The notes beneath the pieces were generated by a model. It ran no database searches and was not told where the DNA came from. It worked only from the letters and a program-made list of their open reading frames with translations. DNA of 64,000 nt, from contig CP043547.1 of the NCBI GenBank assembly GCA_009664345.1, positions 2,198,709-2,262,708 of the forward strand, written 5' to 3'. Source of the DNA: Planctomycetales bacterium 10988 (GTDB lineage: Bacteria; Planctomycetota; Planctomycetia; Pirellulales; Pb10988). The position numbers were made by a program, and so were the translations under genes. This document shows, piece after piece, positions 55,418-64,000 of the stretch (positions within the stretch are counted from its first letter, which is position 1; every line of letters begins with the position of its first letter).

Positions 55418-58400
55418 ATGAGAGAGCCTGCTAGCCCTCGTTCGGGGATGGCGGACGATCCCGAACAGCAGCTTTGGCCGGTGAATGCGGTCATTCTTCT
55501 GCTCACGCTCTGCGGATTCGGCATCGTCTGGCAAACGAGTGATTTCAACACGCTCACCGGCTGGCAGGCGGGATGGGTTCGCTTGGCGGTTTTGGGCGGA
55601 ATTTCCGTTCTCCTGTTTGCAACCGCCGCCTTGCTTCGCGGAAAAGTCTTGATGAGGGTGCAAGTCGCCCTCCTTTTGGCCCTTTGCCTTCATCTTTTGC
55701 AAGGGATTGGCTACTGGTGGGTCGATGTTCCCCGCTCAAAACCGCAGCCCAAGGAAGCCCCCCAGCAAGTTGCCGATCGGGAAACCATCACGTTTCCTGA
55801 TTATGGACAACCTCCGCAATCGGTTCAGCCCGAGGAACAATTCTTTGAAGCACCGATTGAGGTAGTTCCGGAAATCAACTGGGAACAGACTCGTCCTCGA
55901 CAGCGAACGACGGAACTGCCAGAGCCTCAGAAAAGCGAAACATCCCAAGAAACCCCGGAGATGGTTCAGCCTTCGGCGGAAAACCGGGAAATCGCCGAGA
56001 TCAGCCCTCCGCGTCGAAGCAATCAAGTTGCCGGCACGACCCTGAGTCAGCAATCGTTTCTTCATCCCGATCAATCCGAGCAGCGATCGCCTTCGCCGGA
56101 CTTAAATGAAGAGGGTTCGCCCACCGCCCCCGATTCGCAATCGACTCAATCGCTTCCTCGAAAAACCGCGAAGCCCCAGGTACAAACCCGCCCGATTGCC
56201 GAAACGCCGGCCTCTCCGGAACCCGCCGTGACGCCGCAGGTGCCAGAGATTACTCCCCCTGCGGAGGTTGCAGCTCCGACGAAAACAGAGGTCAGCCCTC
56301 CGGCGGTCGTTCGTTCGCAGCCGGAACCGGTTCGATCTCCAGAGTTGCCAACTGCTCCCCCAGCTGAACTTGCCCGACAACCGCCTTCCCCGCGGCAAAT
56401 CGAACGAACAGAGGCACCACCTTTAGTCACAACTCAAACCAAACCTTTAACAAGACGGACGATTCCTGCGAAGCTCCCCGTTCCGGAAAGTACGACCTCG
56501 ACCCCGGTGACGGCGGCTCCGATCCCGCAAGTTTCACTGGAGAAAATACCCTCGCCTCCTGCCAACCCCGTGGTGGCCAAGCAGTCGCCTCCGCAAACGC
56601 TCCCTCGATCGAAACCTCAAGTTGCTCGCCAAACTCCGCCGCCGCTTCCTCTGCCGAAACGCGAGTCTCGCCCTCTTCCAATGGATCAGCCGATCCTTCC
56701 TTCGCGGCCGAGTGCCCCTTCGATTGCGGCACCTTCGGCAAGAACCAATCCTCTGGCCAAAGCCGCTCCGGGGTCCCCGACTCCGCAGGCGATTTTGACT
56801 CCGCAGGAAGTCCCGATGGCGGACGCCCCTTCGCTGCCTGTGCCCTCTTCCCAAGTAACCCCGGCGGGAATTCCCACAGCGACCCCGGTCCCGATTGCTC
56901 GCACGAGCCCCAAAGCTCCGAACATCGCCCAAAGCCCCCGGCATGAAATCGTTCCTCTTCCCAACATCGATCCCTCGCCGGATGCCCCCACGATCGAAGA
57001 ACCTCACCGCCCTCAGGAACTCACGGAAATCCCAGAGATTGACGAGGAGGAGGATGAAGAAGAGAAGGAACGATTACGGCGTTTGTTAGCCGAACGGGCC
57101 GCCATGCTTGCCCAGCAGATGGCAGAAGAATCCTTGGAAGCGGATCAACCGACGATTTTGGTGACCGACCCGGACCTGCCTTCGGAGGCCACTTTGTACC
57201 GTCCCGATCAAATTCCCGCCGAAAAACAAGACGCCAAAAATCCGAGCATTACTCCGACCGCAAAGCCCAAAGAAACGTTTCCTGAAGAGATCGAAGTCGC
57301 CGCCACCCCGAATCAACCCAAACGCAAAACTCCAGAAGATGCCAGGGAACCAGAAGAATTGCCCGAAGAGCTTTTGGCCGATGCTCCTCCATTAGAAAGA
57401 AAACCGGCAAAGGTCACCGATCCGGAAATGCCATTGGTGCCGGAAATCACTTTGGCCCAGGAAGAAGCCTCCGAAGCAAAGCCGGAATCCCTTACGCCTA
57501 CGAAAGTCGCGTTGAAGCCCAATCAGACGGAGCAACCTACCGTCAAACGGCAAACGCCTCCTTTAGAAGAACAACCTCTGCCGGAAGTCGCGACAACCGC
57601 CGAAGCCAAGCCGAATGTGCCGCGAAGGTCGGAAAATCCCGAAGAACTGCCTCCCAGCGAGGCCCCGGAGTTGGCAATGCCTCGCAAGAAGATCGACATC
57701 GCCTCTTTGCCGGCGGGATCAAGTGAAGTGGAGGACCCCGGCCCGATCGCTCCGGTAGAGGCCGAGGAAACCGCCAGCAGTGGGTTGACGCAGGCTCCCG
57801 GATTTCAGCTTTCGCGGAAACGCCCCGCCGGAGTTCCGGTTCAAATCGCCACGGTGGAAGGCCCCGGCGGTTTGGGGGCTCCCGTCGAGCTTGAAGTCGG
57901 ACTTCCTTCCCTGCAGGCCAAACGAAATAGCGACTTGATACATCTGGAAACCGCCCGAGAAATTTTGCAAAAAAGCTTTGGCCGCCCTGTCATTCCACAA
58001 CAAGTGGAAGTGACCTCGGTCCCGACGTTCGTCCTGCGGCAGCCAGAATATCGGGAACAGGTCGTATTGCAACTCGGAGGAACGCCGGAATCCGAAGAGG
58101 CCGTCGAGCGAGGACTCGATTTCTTCGCCCGGCATCAGATGGCCGATGGTCGTTGGAGTTTGCATAACTTTGGACTAGGCCGACCGGGCTACCTTCGGGC
58201 GGGGCGCGGGGCGATTCAATCGGATTCCGCGGCGACCGGGCTGACCTTGCTGACGTTTTTAGGAGCTGGCTATCACCATCAATCGGAAAAATATCGCCTC
58301 GTCGTGCGGCGAGGGCTCAACTGGCTGATTCGCAATCAACAAGCCAATGGCAATCTCTTCCTCGATCATGGCTCACGCAGTGCGGGGACACATTTCTACA

Positions 58401-59140
58401 CGCACGGCATTGCGACGATTGCTCTTTGCGAAGCGTACGGCATGACACGTGATCCGGCCCTCCGCGAGCCAGCCCGCCGGGCCTTGCAATATTGCATCAA
58501 CACACGAGACCCGGTTGAAGGTGGTTGGCGATATTATCCCAATCGGGAAACGGATACTTCCGTCAGCGGCTGGATGATGATGGCCCTCAAAAGCGGCGAG
58601 CTGGCCGGTTTCGTCATTCCGCAAGAGGCCTTCGACGGGTTGGAAAAATGGCTCGACTTCGCCAAAGGCACCGATGGCACCCCTGCCCGTTATGCCTACT
58701 TGCCGAAACCGAATGCCTTGCAAGATTGGCACCGGGAGCCTTCGCTCTCGATGACGGCTGAGGGATTGCTCATCCGTCTTTATCTTGGTTGGAAGCGGGA
58801 CAATCCGCATCTCAATGAGGGGGTCGATTGGATGCTGGGCAATCTCCCTGAGAAATCCGCCGGCAGCCAAACCCTCCAAGATACCTATTATTGGTACTAT
58901 GCCACGCAAGTCATGTATCAAATGCAAGGCGATCCTTGGCAACGTTGGAACGATCGCTTGCGTCCCCTCTTGATCGAAACCCAAGAAACCGAAGGCCCCC
59001 TCACCGGGTCTTGGGACCCTCGCTATGACCGCTGGGGTTCCCGCGGCGGCCGCATTTATGTCACCGCCATGCACCTCCTGATGCTCGAAGTCTACTACCG
59101 CCACCTTCCTCTCTTTCAATTTACGTCGGAGGAGGATTGA
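55418..59140 (+). CDS. Pro-rich membrane protein with C-terminal squalene-cyclase-like toroid
   Basis: 1240 residues from the ATG at 55418, preceded by GAGG; the frame is open from 55286 without such a site. The N-terminus has about three hydrophobic segments (about 20-110). The region from about 120 to 820 is extremely rich in Pro, Glu, Ser and Thr and is surely disordered. An Asp/Glu cluster (EIDEEEDEEEKERL) is followed by a short helix. The C-terminal about 290 residues form an alpha/alpha toroid of the prenyltransferase/squalene-oxidase repeat type (HQMADGRWSLHNFG, LNWLIRNQQANG, EGGWRYYPN). The DxDD acid motif of cyclases is missing, so a binding role is more likely. Such proteins are typical of planctomycetes. 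Possible cell-surface scaffold (inference). Confidence 0.82.
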   Translation: MREPASPRSGMADDPEQQLWPVNAVILLLTLCGFGIVWQTSDFNTLTGWQAGWVRLAVLGGISVLLFATAALLRGKVLMRVQVALLLALCLHLLQGIGYWWVDVPRSKPQPKEAPQQVADRETITFPDYGQPPQSVQPEEQFFEAPIEVVPEINWEQTRPRQRTTELPEPQKSETSQETPEMVQPSAENREIAEISPPRRSNQVAGTTLSQQSFLHPDQSEQRSPSPDLNEEGSPTAPDSQSTQSLPRKTAKPQVQTRPIAETPASPEPAVTPQVPEITPPAEVAAPTKTEVSPPAVVRSQPEPVRSPELPTAPPAELARQPPSPRQIERTEAPPLVTTQTKPLTRRTIPAKLPVPESTTSTPVTAAPIPQVSLEKIPSPPANPVVAKQSPPQTLPRSKPQVARQTPPPLPLPKRESRPLPMDQPILPSRPSAPSIAAPSARTNPLAKAAPGSPTPQAILTPQEVPMADAPSLPVPSSQVTPAGIPTATPVPIARTSPKAPNIAQSPRHEIVPLPNIDPSPDAPTIEEPHRPQELTEIPEIDEEEDEEEKERLRRLLAERAAMLAQQMAEESLEADQPTILVTDPDLPSEATLYRPDQIPAEKQDAKNPSITPTAKPKETFPEEIEVAATPNQPKRKTPEDAREPEELPEELLADAPPLERKPAKVTDPEMPLVPEITLAQEEASEAKPESLTPTKVALKPNQTEQPTVKRQTPPLEEQPLPEVATTAEAKPNVPRRSENPEELPPSEAPELAMPRKKIDIASLPAGSSEVEDPGPIAPVEAEETASSGLTQAPGFQLSRKRPAGVPVQIATVEGPGGLGAPVELEVGLPSLQAKRNSDLIHLETAREILQKSFGRPVIPQQVEVTSVPTFVLRQPEYREQVVLQLGGTPESEEAVERGLDFFARHQMADGRWSLHNFGLGRPGYLRAGRGAIQSDSAATGLTLLTFLGAGYHHQSEKYRLVVRRGLNWLIRNQQANGNLFLDHGSRSAGTHFYTHGIATIALCEAYGMTRDPALREPARRALQYCINTRDPVEGGWRYYPNRETDTSVSGWMMMALKSGELAGFVIPQEAFDGLEKWLDFAKGTDGTPARYAYLPKPNALQDWHREPSLSMTAEGLLIRLYLGWKRDNPHLNEGVDWMLGNLPEKSAGSQTLQDTYYWYYATQVMYQMQGDPWQRWNDRLRPLLIETQETEGPLTGSWDPRYDRWGSRGGRIYVTAMHLLMLEVYYRHLPLFQFTSEED

Positions 59141-59193
59141 GGGCGGGAATGACATATTTGGAAAGTGAAAGTCACTTGAAGAAGCGACGGATC

Positions 59194-59223
59194 GTGTTCG
59201 GTTTTCAGTGTTCGGTGTTCGGT
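59194..59223 (+). repeat. GTTCGG repeat, left arm
   Basis: Units of GTGTTCGGTTTTCAGTGTTC, then GGTGTTCGG. The first 20 bases (59194-59213) recur exactly, inverted, at 59381-59400. Confidence 0.7.
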
Positions 59224-59380
59224 ACTTGAGGCAAACGCCTTTGAATAACCTCATCCGTTAATCTCTCTGAAAACGAAGTGAGCCGCTCTACCTTACTGAA
59301 ACTTTTATAAAGCTGAAAACCATCTTGCTTGAAACACTCTAGCATCATCCGTTTTTTTGAAAATGTTCACCCCGAGGGCT

Positions 59381-59407
59381 GAACACTGAAAACCGAACAC
59401 CGAACAC
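59381..59407 (-). repeat. GTTCGG repeat, right arm
   Basis: GAACACTGAAAACCGAACAC at 59381-59400, then CGAACAC. It is the reverse complement of the left arm, which makes a long potential hairpin or a transposable-element-like pair. Confidence 0.7.
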
Positions 59408-59566
59408 GATTCATTTTCCTGGTGCCCCGCCAAAGAACACCACCCCGCGATTTTTTGCCATTGCCTTGAATGAATAACTTTTGTTAAAGTCCCGATCATC
59501 ACTTCATTTCAATTGCATCTCTGCTCTATTTTCGAGCCAATTCTTTCTAGAACTAGTTGGGAAACG

Positions 59567-60412
59567 ATGCCTGTTGGCGATCTGGTTTCAAGAATGACTT
59601 TCCGCGCGACCTGCAAAGCGTGGGGATGGGGACTGCCGGGCCTGCTGCTGTTGGCTCTGCTCGGCTGTCGTACCGATCCTCGTATCGAGTTGCTGGAACG
59701 GGAGTTACGTTGGCAGGAAGATCAGATCTATAAGCTGCAATGGGAAAAAGAAGAACTGGAAAAAATGCTCTATAGCACCAAAGAGCACGCGATCGAGAAG
59801 CCCAGCTACTCCAAAAAGACCACCAAGCCGGTTGAGGAGGAAGTCCTCGAAACGCTACCGCCTTACAAGCCGCCGACGTTGGATTCGCCTGATCGCGATG
59901 AGCCAATGGATCGCGACTATCAAGAGGAAATTGACCCGCCGCCGTTTGAGTTGCCCCCCTCTTTACAGGGACAGCTTGATTCGCCGCCAGTGGAAAATCC
60001 ATCAACGAACTCCTCCGAAGCATCTGAAGGTGAATTGTCGGAAATCGCTTTCAATTCACGACTTACAGGCGGATGGGATAGCGACGGATTCCCAGGAGAT
60101 GAAGGCATCATGGTAGTCGTCGAACCGCGTGATCCTTCAGGAAAGTTGCTCAAAATCCCCGGTGAAATCGGATTTGTGGTCACCGCCGGAGAAGAGACAG
60201 AAGGGCTGGATCGTTGGGATTTTACTTCGGAAAACTCGGTCCAGTATTATAAAAAGACGCTCTTTGGCGAAGGCTATCACTTCCAACTTCCCTGGTCGCA
60301 GCAACCTCCAAACACGGAAGAACTCACCTTGCACGCCCGTTTCATCACCGCCGATGGCCGGGAACTCCGAACGGCACAAGCCATCAAAATCGAACCTCCG
60401 ATGAGAAGGTGA
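59567..60412 (+). CDS. Putative lipoprotein with coiled coil
   Basis: 281 residues from the ATG at 59567, preceded by GGGAAACG; the frame is open from 59513. A basic N-terminus and hydrophobic core lead to a lipobox LALLGC, so the mature protein starts with a lipidated Cys. A coiled coil (about 40-70, ELLERELRWQEDQIYKL) is followed by a Pro/Asp/Glu-rich spacer (about 80-150). A C-terminal beta-rich domain of about 120 residues (GIMVVVEPRDPSGKLLKIPG) resembles no family I can name. Likely anchored in a membrane and extended into the periplasm. It converges with purF. Confidence 0.78.
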   Translation: MPVGDLVSRMTFRATCKAWGWGLPGLLLLALLGCRTDPRIELLERELRWQEDQIYKLQWEKEELEKMLYSTKEHAIEKPSYSKKTTKPVEEEVLETLPPYKPPTLDSPDRDEPMDRDYQEEIDPPPFELPPSLQGQLDSPPVENPSTNSSEASEGELSEIAFNSRLTGGWDSDGFPGDEGIMVVVEPRDPSGKLLKIPGEIGFVVTAGEETEGLDRWDFTSENSVQYYKKTLFGEGYHFQLPWSQQPPNTEELTLHARFITADGRELRTAQAIKIEPPMRR

Positions 60413-60493
60413 TGGGTGGGGGGATTCCGCAGAGGAATTCTAGAGGGTAATTAACCTAACATCTCTATCATTCAAAAAGGGTAATACCAAACT

Positions 60494-60520
60494 CTCTAAC
60501 CCCTCTCCCTCTCTCACCCG
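60494..60520 (-). repeat. G/A-rich repeat at the purF stop codon
   Basis: On the purF sense strand the stop codon TGA runs directly into GAGAGGGAGAGGGGTTAGAG. It is similar in character and position to the tracts at the ends of ribD and smpB. Confidence 0.5.
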
Positions 60521-62202
60521 ACATGTGACTCATAGGGTCGGGCGGCGGTTTCCGAACTGCTATCGCCGTAGTCTTCGGCAAGGGCAATTTGGTACAACTT
60601 CTTGCCGCCATTGGTTGGATAATGGCCAGTGATACAGGCTTGGCAAAGTTGTTCGCCGGGGATTTGAATGGCCCGGGCGATGGAACTGATCGGGAGATAA
60701 CGGAGCGAATTGCAACCAAGTTCTTCCGCCATCCGTTCTTGCACTTCTCGGGAGAGATGAAACCTGCCATCTTCGTTGAGAAAGTCCGAAGCAAACAGTT
60801 CGCGAATGCGGGACATATCGATTCCATAGAAACAAGGGGCAACGATCGGAGGACAAGCCACCCGAACGTGAACCTCTTTCGCCCTGCCCGATTCACGAAT
60901 CCGATCCAACAGCACACGCATCGTGGTGGAGCGGACAATCGAGTCTTCGACCAAGATAACTCGTTTGCCTTCAAGGACTTCCCGCAACGGAGTATATTTC
61001 AATTTCGCTTTTTCATAGCGATTGGATGCCCCTTCAATAAAGGTCCGACCTGCATATCGATTCCGAATCAAGCCTTCCACCGAAGGAATTTTCAACTTAA
61101 AAGCCATCGCGTCAGCGGCCGCTTTACTGGTATCTGGCACAGGAACAATGATGGTATCTTCATCGAGTCGCACCATGGGGTCTTCCAGTTCGAGCTTGGC
61201 AAGTTCTTCCCCGAGCGACTTTCTGGAAAGATAAACCGATCGGTTATCCAGCGTGCTGGCGACATTGGCGAAGTAGATCCACTCAAAGAAACAGTGGGCT
61301 CGTTGAGGCTCTTCCGTGTAGCGTTCGACCTGGACTTTCCCTTCGGAAATGACGATCGCACAACCTGCATCAAGGGACTTCACTTCATCAGGCGAAAAAC
61401 CCAAATTGATCAGTGCGACACTTTCGCTGGCTGCCGCAAATCGTTTGCCATCTTGAGCATAGCACATCGGCCGTAGCCCAAGCGGGTCCCTGGCGACAAG
61501 CAATTCACCGCGGGCATTGAGCAACATCAAACACCAAGCACCGTCAAATTTCTTGGCAAAATGCCGACAGAGATCGAAAAGATTTTGATCGGGCTCATTG
61601 GAAAACTGAAGACAACACTCATGGAGAATGATTTCGGTATCCGTATCCCGCGAAAGATGGTAATGATCATCGGCCAAGGTCGCATCACGCAACTCTTTAT
61701 AATTCGCCAATTGACCATTGAACGCCAAGCTAAACCATTTCCGTTTATGAAGATGCGTCCGTTCGAATGGCTGAGCAAAGTTGACATCATCCCCCCCGCA
61801 GGTCGCATAGCGGACATGCCCAATCGCGGCGGAACCGGTATGCCGCTTCATCAAAGCTGCGGCCTGCTCGCGTTTATTGAGCAAGAAAACTTCGCTAACT
61901 CCACCTAAATTTCGGTAGGTTTCCAGCAAATTTCTACGCAGTGGATTATAGCTCGTCATCCCGGCGGAGAGCTGCCCTCGGTTTTGAATATCGAGCAACA
62001 TCCGGGGAATCAATTTCGCAACATCTTGCTCCTGCGGAAGTTCCGGCTCATGCCCATTGCGATCCGGGGGCAGACTGGTACAGCTCCCGGCTTGGGCAGC
62101 ATCAGCCAACGCTTCATCGGAAATTTCAGGAACGGATTGCTGAGGCTGGTTCCCCAAGTGATAAACGGCAACCAAACCACATTCATGATGAAGTTCGCTC
62201 AT
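60514..62202 (-). CDS. purF: Amidophosphoribosyltransferase PurF
   Basis: 562 residues. First step of purine synthesis: PRPP and glutamine give phosphoribosylamine. The glutaminase nucleophile is C8 (HHECGLVAVY), exposed if the short propeptide is removed. Residues about 20-60 are an insertion not seen in E. coli PurF, before LDIQNRGQLSAGM. The PRPP site is VILVEDSIVRSTT. Cysteines in ACPPIVAPCFYGIDM and LCQACITGHYP match the [4Fe-4S] type found in Bacillus. The frame ends at a G/A-rich repeat. It is divergent from proB. The length is larger than usual (about 500) because of the insertion and C-terminal tail. Confidence 0.95.
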   Translation of the reverse strand: MSELHHECGLVAVYHLGNQPQQSVPEISDEALADAAQAGSCTSLPPDRNGHEPELPQEQDVAKLIPRMLLDIQNRGQLSAGMTSYNPLRRNLLETYRNLGGVSEVFLLNKREQAAALMKRHTGSAAIGHVRYATCGGDDVNFAQPFERTHLHKRKWFSLAFNGQLANYKELRDATLADDHYHLSRDTDTEIILHECCLQFSNEPDQNLFDLCRHFAKKFDGAWCLMLLNARGELLVARDPLGLRPMCYAQDGKRFAAASESVALINLGFSPDEVKSLDAGCAIVISEGKVQVERYTEEPQRAHCFFEWIYFANVASTLDNRSVYLSRKSLGEELAKLELEDPMVRLDEDTIIVPVPDTSKAAADAMAFKLKIPSVEGLIRNRYAGRTFIEGASNRYEKAKLKYTPLREVLEGKRVILVEDSIVRSTTMRVLLDRIRESGRAKEVHVRVACPPIVAPCFYGIDMSRIRELFASDFLNEDGRFHLSREVQERMAEELGCNSLRYLPISSIARAIQIPGEQLCQACITGHYPTNGGKKLYQIALAEDYGDSSSETAARPYESHVG

Positions 62203-62730
62203 GCAAACTCAAATCCTGCTGACTGCTTTGAAAAAAAGCTAGCTAGCTTTAGGGGGGAAGGGTGAAAAGCATCGCTGGTGAAAGAGGTTCGCAGATAGGA
62301 AGGCAGGCCAACTCGAGGGTATTGATTGAACCTAAGGATTTCCCTAACTCAAACATCCATATACACTTGTATTTTGTCCACGAACAACAAAAAGGCAAGT
62401 CACCAAGTCGGAAGCGAAGATCAAAAGAAATCAAAAATCCCTGTGAAGATTCTTTGAACGATTTCAAATCAGTTTTGTCGTAGCTTCTAAGTAGAGATTA
62501 TAAAGTAGAAAAGTAAAATCGACAAGGAATAAGCGGGAGTTGTCTTGAGGTTTCTCATTTGGGCCGTTCGACTTTTCCATTTTTTTGGACCTTTTCGATT
62601 TCCGGCGAATCTGCTCTATTCAAATTAGCACTCTTATTGTCTGACTTTGAAGTTGCTTCTCGACACCTCATCGCCAAGCTAGAAATCTTGTAACTCATTA
62701 AATTCTAAACTGTTAGAATATATTGGCCCT
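62203..62730. other. Divergent purF/proB intergenic region
   Basis: About 528 AT-rich bases. A perfect 7-4-7 inverted repeat, ATTCTAA-ACTG-TTAGAAT (62702-62719), lies 11 bases before the proB start. It could be an operator or a hairpin near the ribosome entry site. No Shine-Dalgarno sequence is visible. Nothing else was recognised. Confidence 0.45.
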
Positions 62731-63891
62731 ATGAGCGATTCCTCTGAACAAGTTGCCGAACTTACAACCCGAGAGAAAATAAAAACGACCCAAACCTGGG
62801 TGGTGAAAGTGGGCACGCGTGTCCTGACCCGACCGGATGGCCGCTTAAATGAAGAGAAAATTGCAAACTTAGCCTGGCAAATTCATGAAGTCATGAAAAC
62901 CGGCCGCCGCGTGGTACTCGTCAGTTCCGGAGCCGTCGGTGCCGGGATGGGGCAATTAGGGCTGACGCAGCGACCGACCGATGTGGCCCATCTTCAAGCA
63001 GTGGCCGCTGTGGGACAAGCTTTTTTGGTCCAATCTTATGACCAGACCTTCCGCCATTATGATCTCCATGCTGCACAGATCCTGTTGACACGAGAGGACT
63101 TAGAACATCGAGGGCGTTATTTGAACGTCCGCAACGCCCTCCTCGCTTTGTTTGATTTGAATGCCGTTCCGATTGTGAATGAAAACGATTCGGTCAGCGT
63201 CGAGGAATTGCAACTTACCTTTGGCGATAATGACCGTTTGGCGGCCCTGGTCGCAAGTCTTTTCCGAAATTGCCTTTTGGTCATTTTGTCGGATGTGGAA
63301 GGTCTTTACGATCGCGACCCACGGGACCCCGAAGCCCAAGCGATTACCGAAGTTCCGACGATTACTCCGGCGACTTGGGACCTCGTTCGGGACCGCTTTA
63401 CCGGACTGAGCAAAGGCGGAATGGCTAGTAAATTGAAAGCCGCCGAACTGGCAACCAAAGTCGGGGAGCAAGTGATCATCGCCAGTGGGCGAAAAGATGA
63501 TTCGCTCATTCGCATTCTCGCAGGCGAGCCGGTGGGCACGTTCTTTGGTCCTCAACCACAAATGGTGACCGCTCGAAAGCGTTGGATTGCCTTCAGTGCC
63601 CCACCTCGCGGGAAGTTGATGCTCGATGATGGGGCCTGCCAAGCCGTGATCCAACGCGGCAAGAGCCTGCTGGCGATCGGCATCATGTCGATTGAGGGCA
63701 ACTTTAAAAAAGGGGATGTGGTCTCACTTCTCGATCGCCGCGGCGAAGAAATCGCCAGAGGTTTGAGTAACTACGAGGCTTCAGAACTTCGGCTGATTCG
63801 CGGGCTGAACAGCGATCAAATCGAATCAACCTTGGGCCATTGTCCTTATATAGAAACCATTCATCGCGATCATTTGGTGGTTTTGCGATAA
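62731..63891 (+). CDS. proB: Glutamate 5-kinase ProB
   Basis: 386 residues. First step of proline synthesis, phosphorylating glutamate. The amino acid kinase domain has VVKVGTRVLT, LVSSGAVGAGM, NENDSVS, FGDNDRLAALVA and LSKGGMASKLKAA. The C-terminal PUA domain (about 290-375) includes GKLMLDDGACQAVI. Length and both domains match E. coli ProB (367) plus a short N-terminal extension. The start ATG at 62731 fits, although no ribosome binding site is evident. It converges end to end with a haem c gene fragment. No proA is nearby. Confidence 0.96.
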   Translation: MSDSSEQVAELTTREKIKTTQTWVVKVGTRVLTRPDGRLNEEKIANLAWQIHEVMKTGRRVVLVSSGAVGAGMGQLGLTQRPTDVAHLQAVAAVGQAFLVQSYDQTFRHYDLHAAQILLTREDLEHRGRYLNVRNALLALFDLNAVPIVNENDSVSVEELQLTFGDNDRLAALVASLFRNCLLVILSDVEGLYDRDPRDPEAQAITEVPTITPATWDLVRDRFTGLSKGGMASKLKAAELATKVGEQVIIASGRKDDSLIRILAGEPVGTFFGPQPQMVTARKRWIAFSAPPRGKLMLDDGACQAVIQRGKSLLAIGIMSIEGNFKKGDVVSLLDRRGEEIARGLSNYEASELRLIRGLNSDQIESTLGHCPYIETIHRDHLVVLR

Positions 63892-64000
63892 CTATTGAAT
63901 CACGGGATGACATTGTCGACAGCTCTGGGCCACTTCCACGACTGCAAGTTCCGTGCGACCGGGGCCATGGCAAGTCAGACAACACTGTACTTGCAGAAAT
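63892..64000 (-). CDS. C-terminal end of a c-type cytochrome (partial)
   Basis: The frame runs off the window edge. Its last 35 residues contain two CxxCH haem c motifs, CLTCHGPG and CRQCH, and end in HPVIQ at a TAG directly next to the proB stop. Two covalent haem sites this close indicate a small multihaem or tandem-haem protein, or the C-terminus of a planctomycete cytochrome. Such proteins mature in the periplasm. Only the 3' end is seen, so the family is not assignable. The gene is transcribed toward proB. Confidence 0.7.
   Translation of the reverse strand, partial: FLQVQCCLTCHGPGRTELAVVEVAQSCRQCHPVIQ

Larger units (their letters stand above)
59141..59566. other. Intergenic region with paired GTTCGG repeats
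   Basis: About 425 bases. Inverted copies of a 20-base GTGTTCGG-type unit flank a 167-base segment (59214-59380). GGGAAACG precedes the downstream ATG at 59567. No gene was recognised. Confidence 0.5.

Noticed and set aside
62262-62483. 73-residue frame upstream of proB
   Set aside because: Low-complexity, Lys/Ser-rich translation without a ribosome binding site or family features.

Overview
The window looks like a chromosomal segment of a free-living, probably marine, planctomycete (Planctomycetota, Pirellula/Blastopirellula-like). This rests on gene content, not a database search. The markers are a UvrA made of two complete copies in one 2346-residue chain, a 23S-5S cluster with tRNA-Ile and tRNA-Ala but no adjacent 16S gene, and planctomycete-type families: a 3-keto-disaccharide hydrolase (DUF1080), a PQQ-type beta-propeller with an RFRGPNGTG start, an HYExAFE protein, VIT/vWA, a Pro-rich protein ending in a squalene-cyclase-like toroid, several Ser/Thr kinases and a type I sulfatase. 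LpxC and OmpH/Skp indicate an outer membrane with lipid A.

Layout. 0-5 kb: ribD, smpB, and a lipoate locus (lipB-like, lipA, a stand-alone lipoyl-like domain). 5-14 kb: the fused uvrA with a C-terminal extension, acylphosphatase and an ABC-2 permease. 14-18 kb (minus strand): OmpH, a VOC protein, LpxC and a Gfo/Idh/MocA oxidoreductase, then 1.25 kb of AT-rich non-coding DNA. 19-22 kb: an FHA-GAF histidine kinase and an MBL-fold hydrolase. 21.7-26 kb (minus strand): tRNA-Ile, tRNA-Ala, 23S, 5S. 26-36 kb: a TlpA-like thioredoxin protein, FtsK, a small membrane protein, a VIT/vWA protein, a receptor-like Ser/Thr kinase and tRNA-Glu(CTC). 36.5-42 kb (minus strand): an AT-rich six-gene sugar cluster that fits oxidation of L-galactose (or L-fucose) through the galactonate/tagaturonate level. 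42.6-47.4 kb: ribulokinase, an SDR dehydrogenase, hisS, an HYExAFE protein and a small membrane protein. 47.5-55 kb: a PQQ propeller, an ammonium transporter with a cytoplasmic tail overlapping a Ser/Thr kinase gene, DUF1080, PII and a sulfatase. 55-64 kb: the Pro-rich toroid protein, a lipoprotein, purF, proB, and at the edge the C-terminus of a haem c protein.

The most unusual points are these. The LipB homologue lacks both catalytic residues and sits beside a lipoyl-like domain that lacks its lysine. The Amt gene and a Ser/Thr kinase gene overlap in a TAATG junction. UvrA carries a duplicated, unassigned C-terminal domain and has an AT-rich block within copy A. G-rich tracts touch the stop codons of ribD, smpB and purF. 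The tRNA-Ile/Ala-23S-5S unit has its own structured leader but no 16S. All start choices and functions are read from sequence alone.
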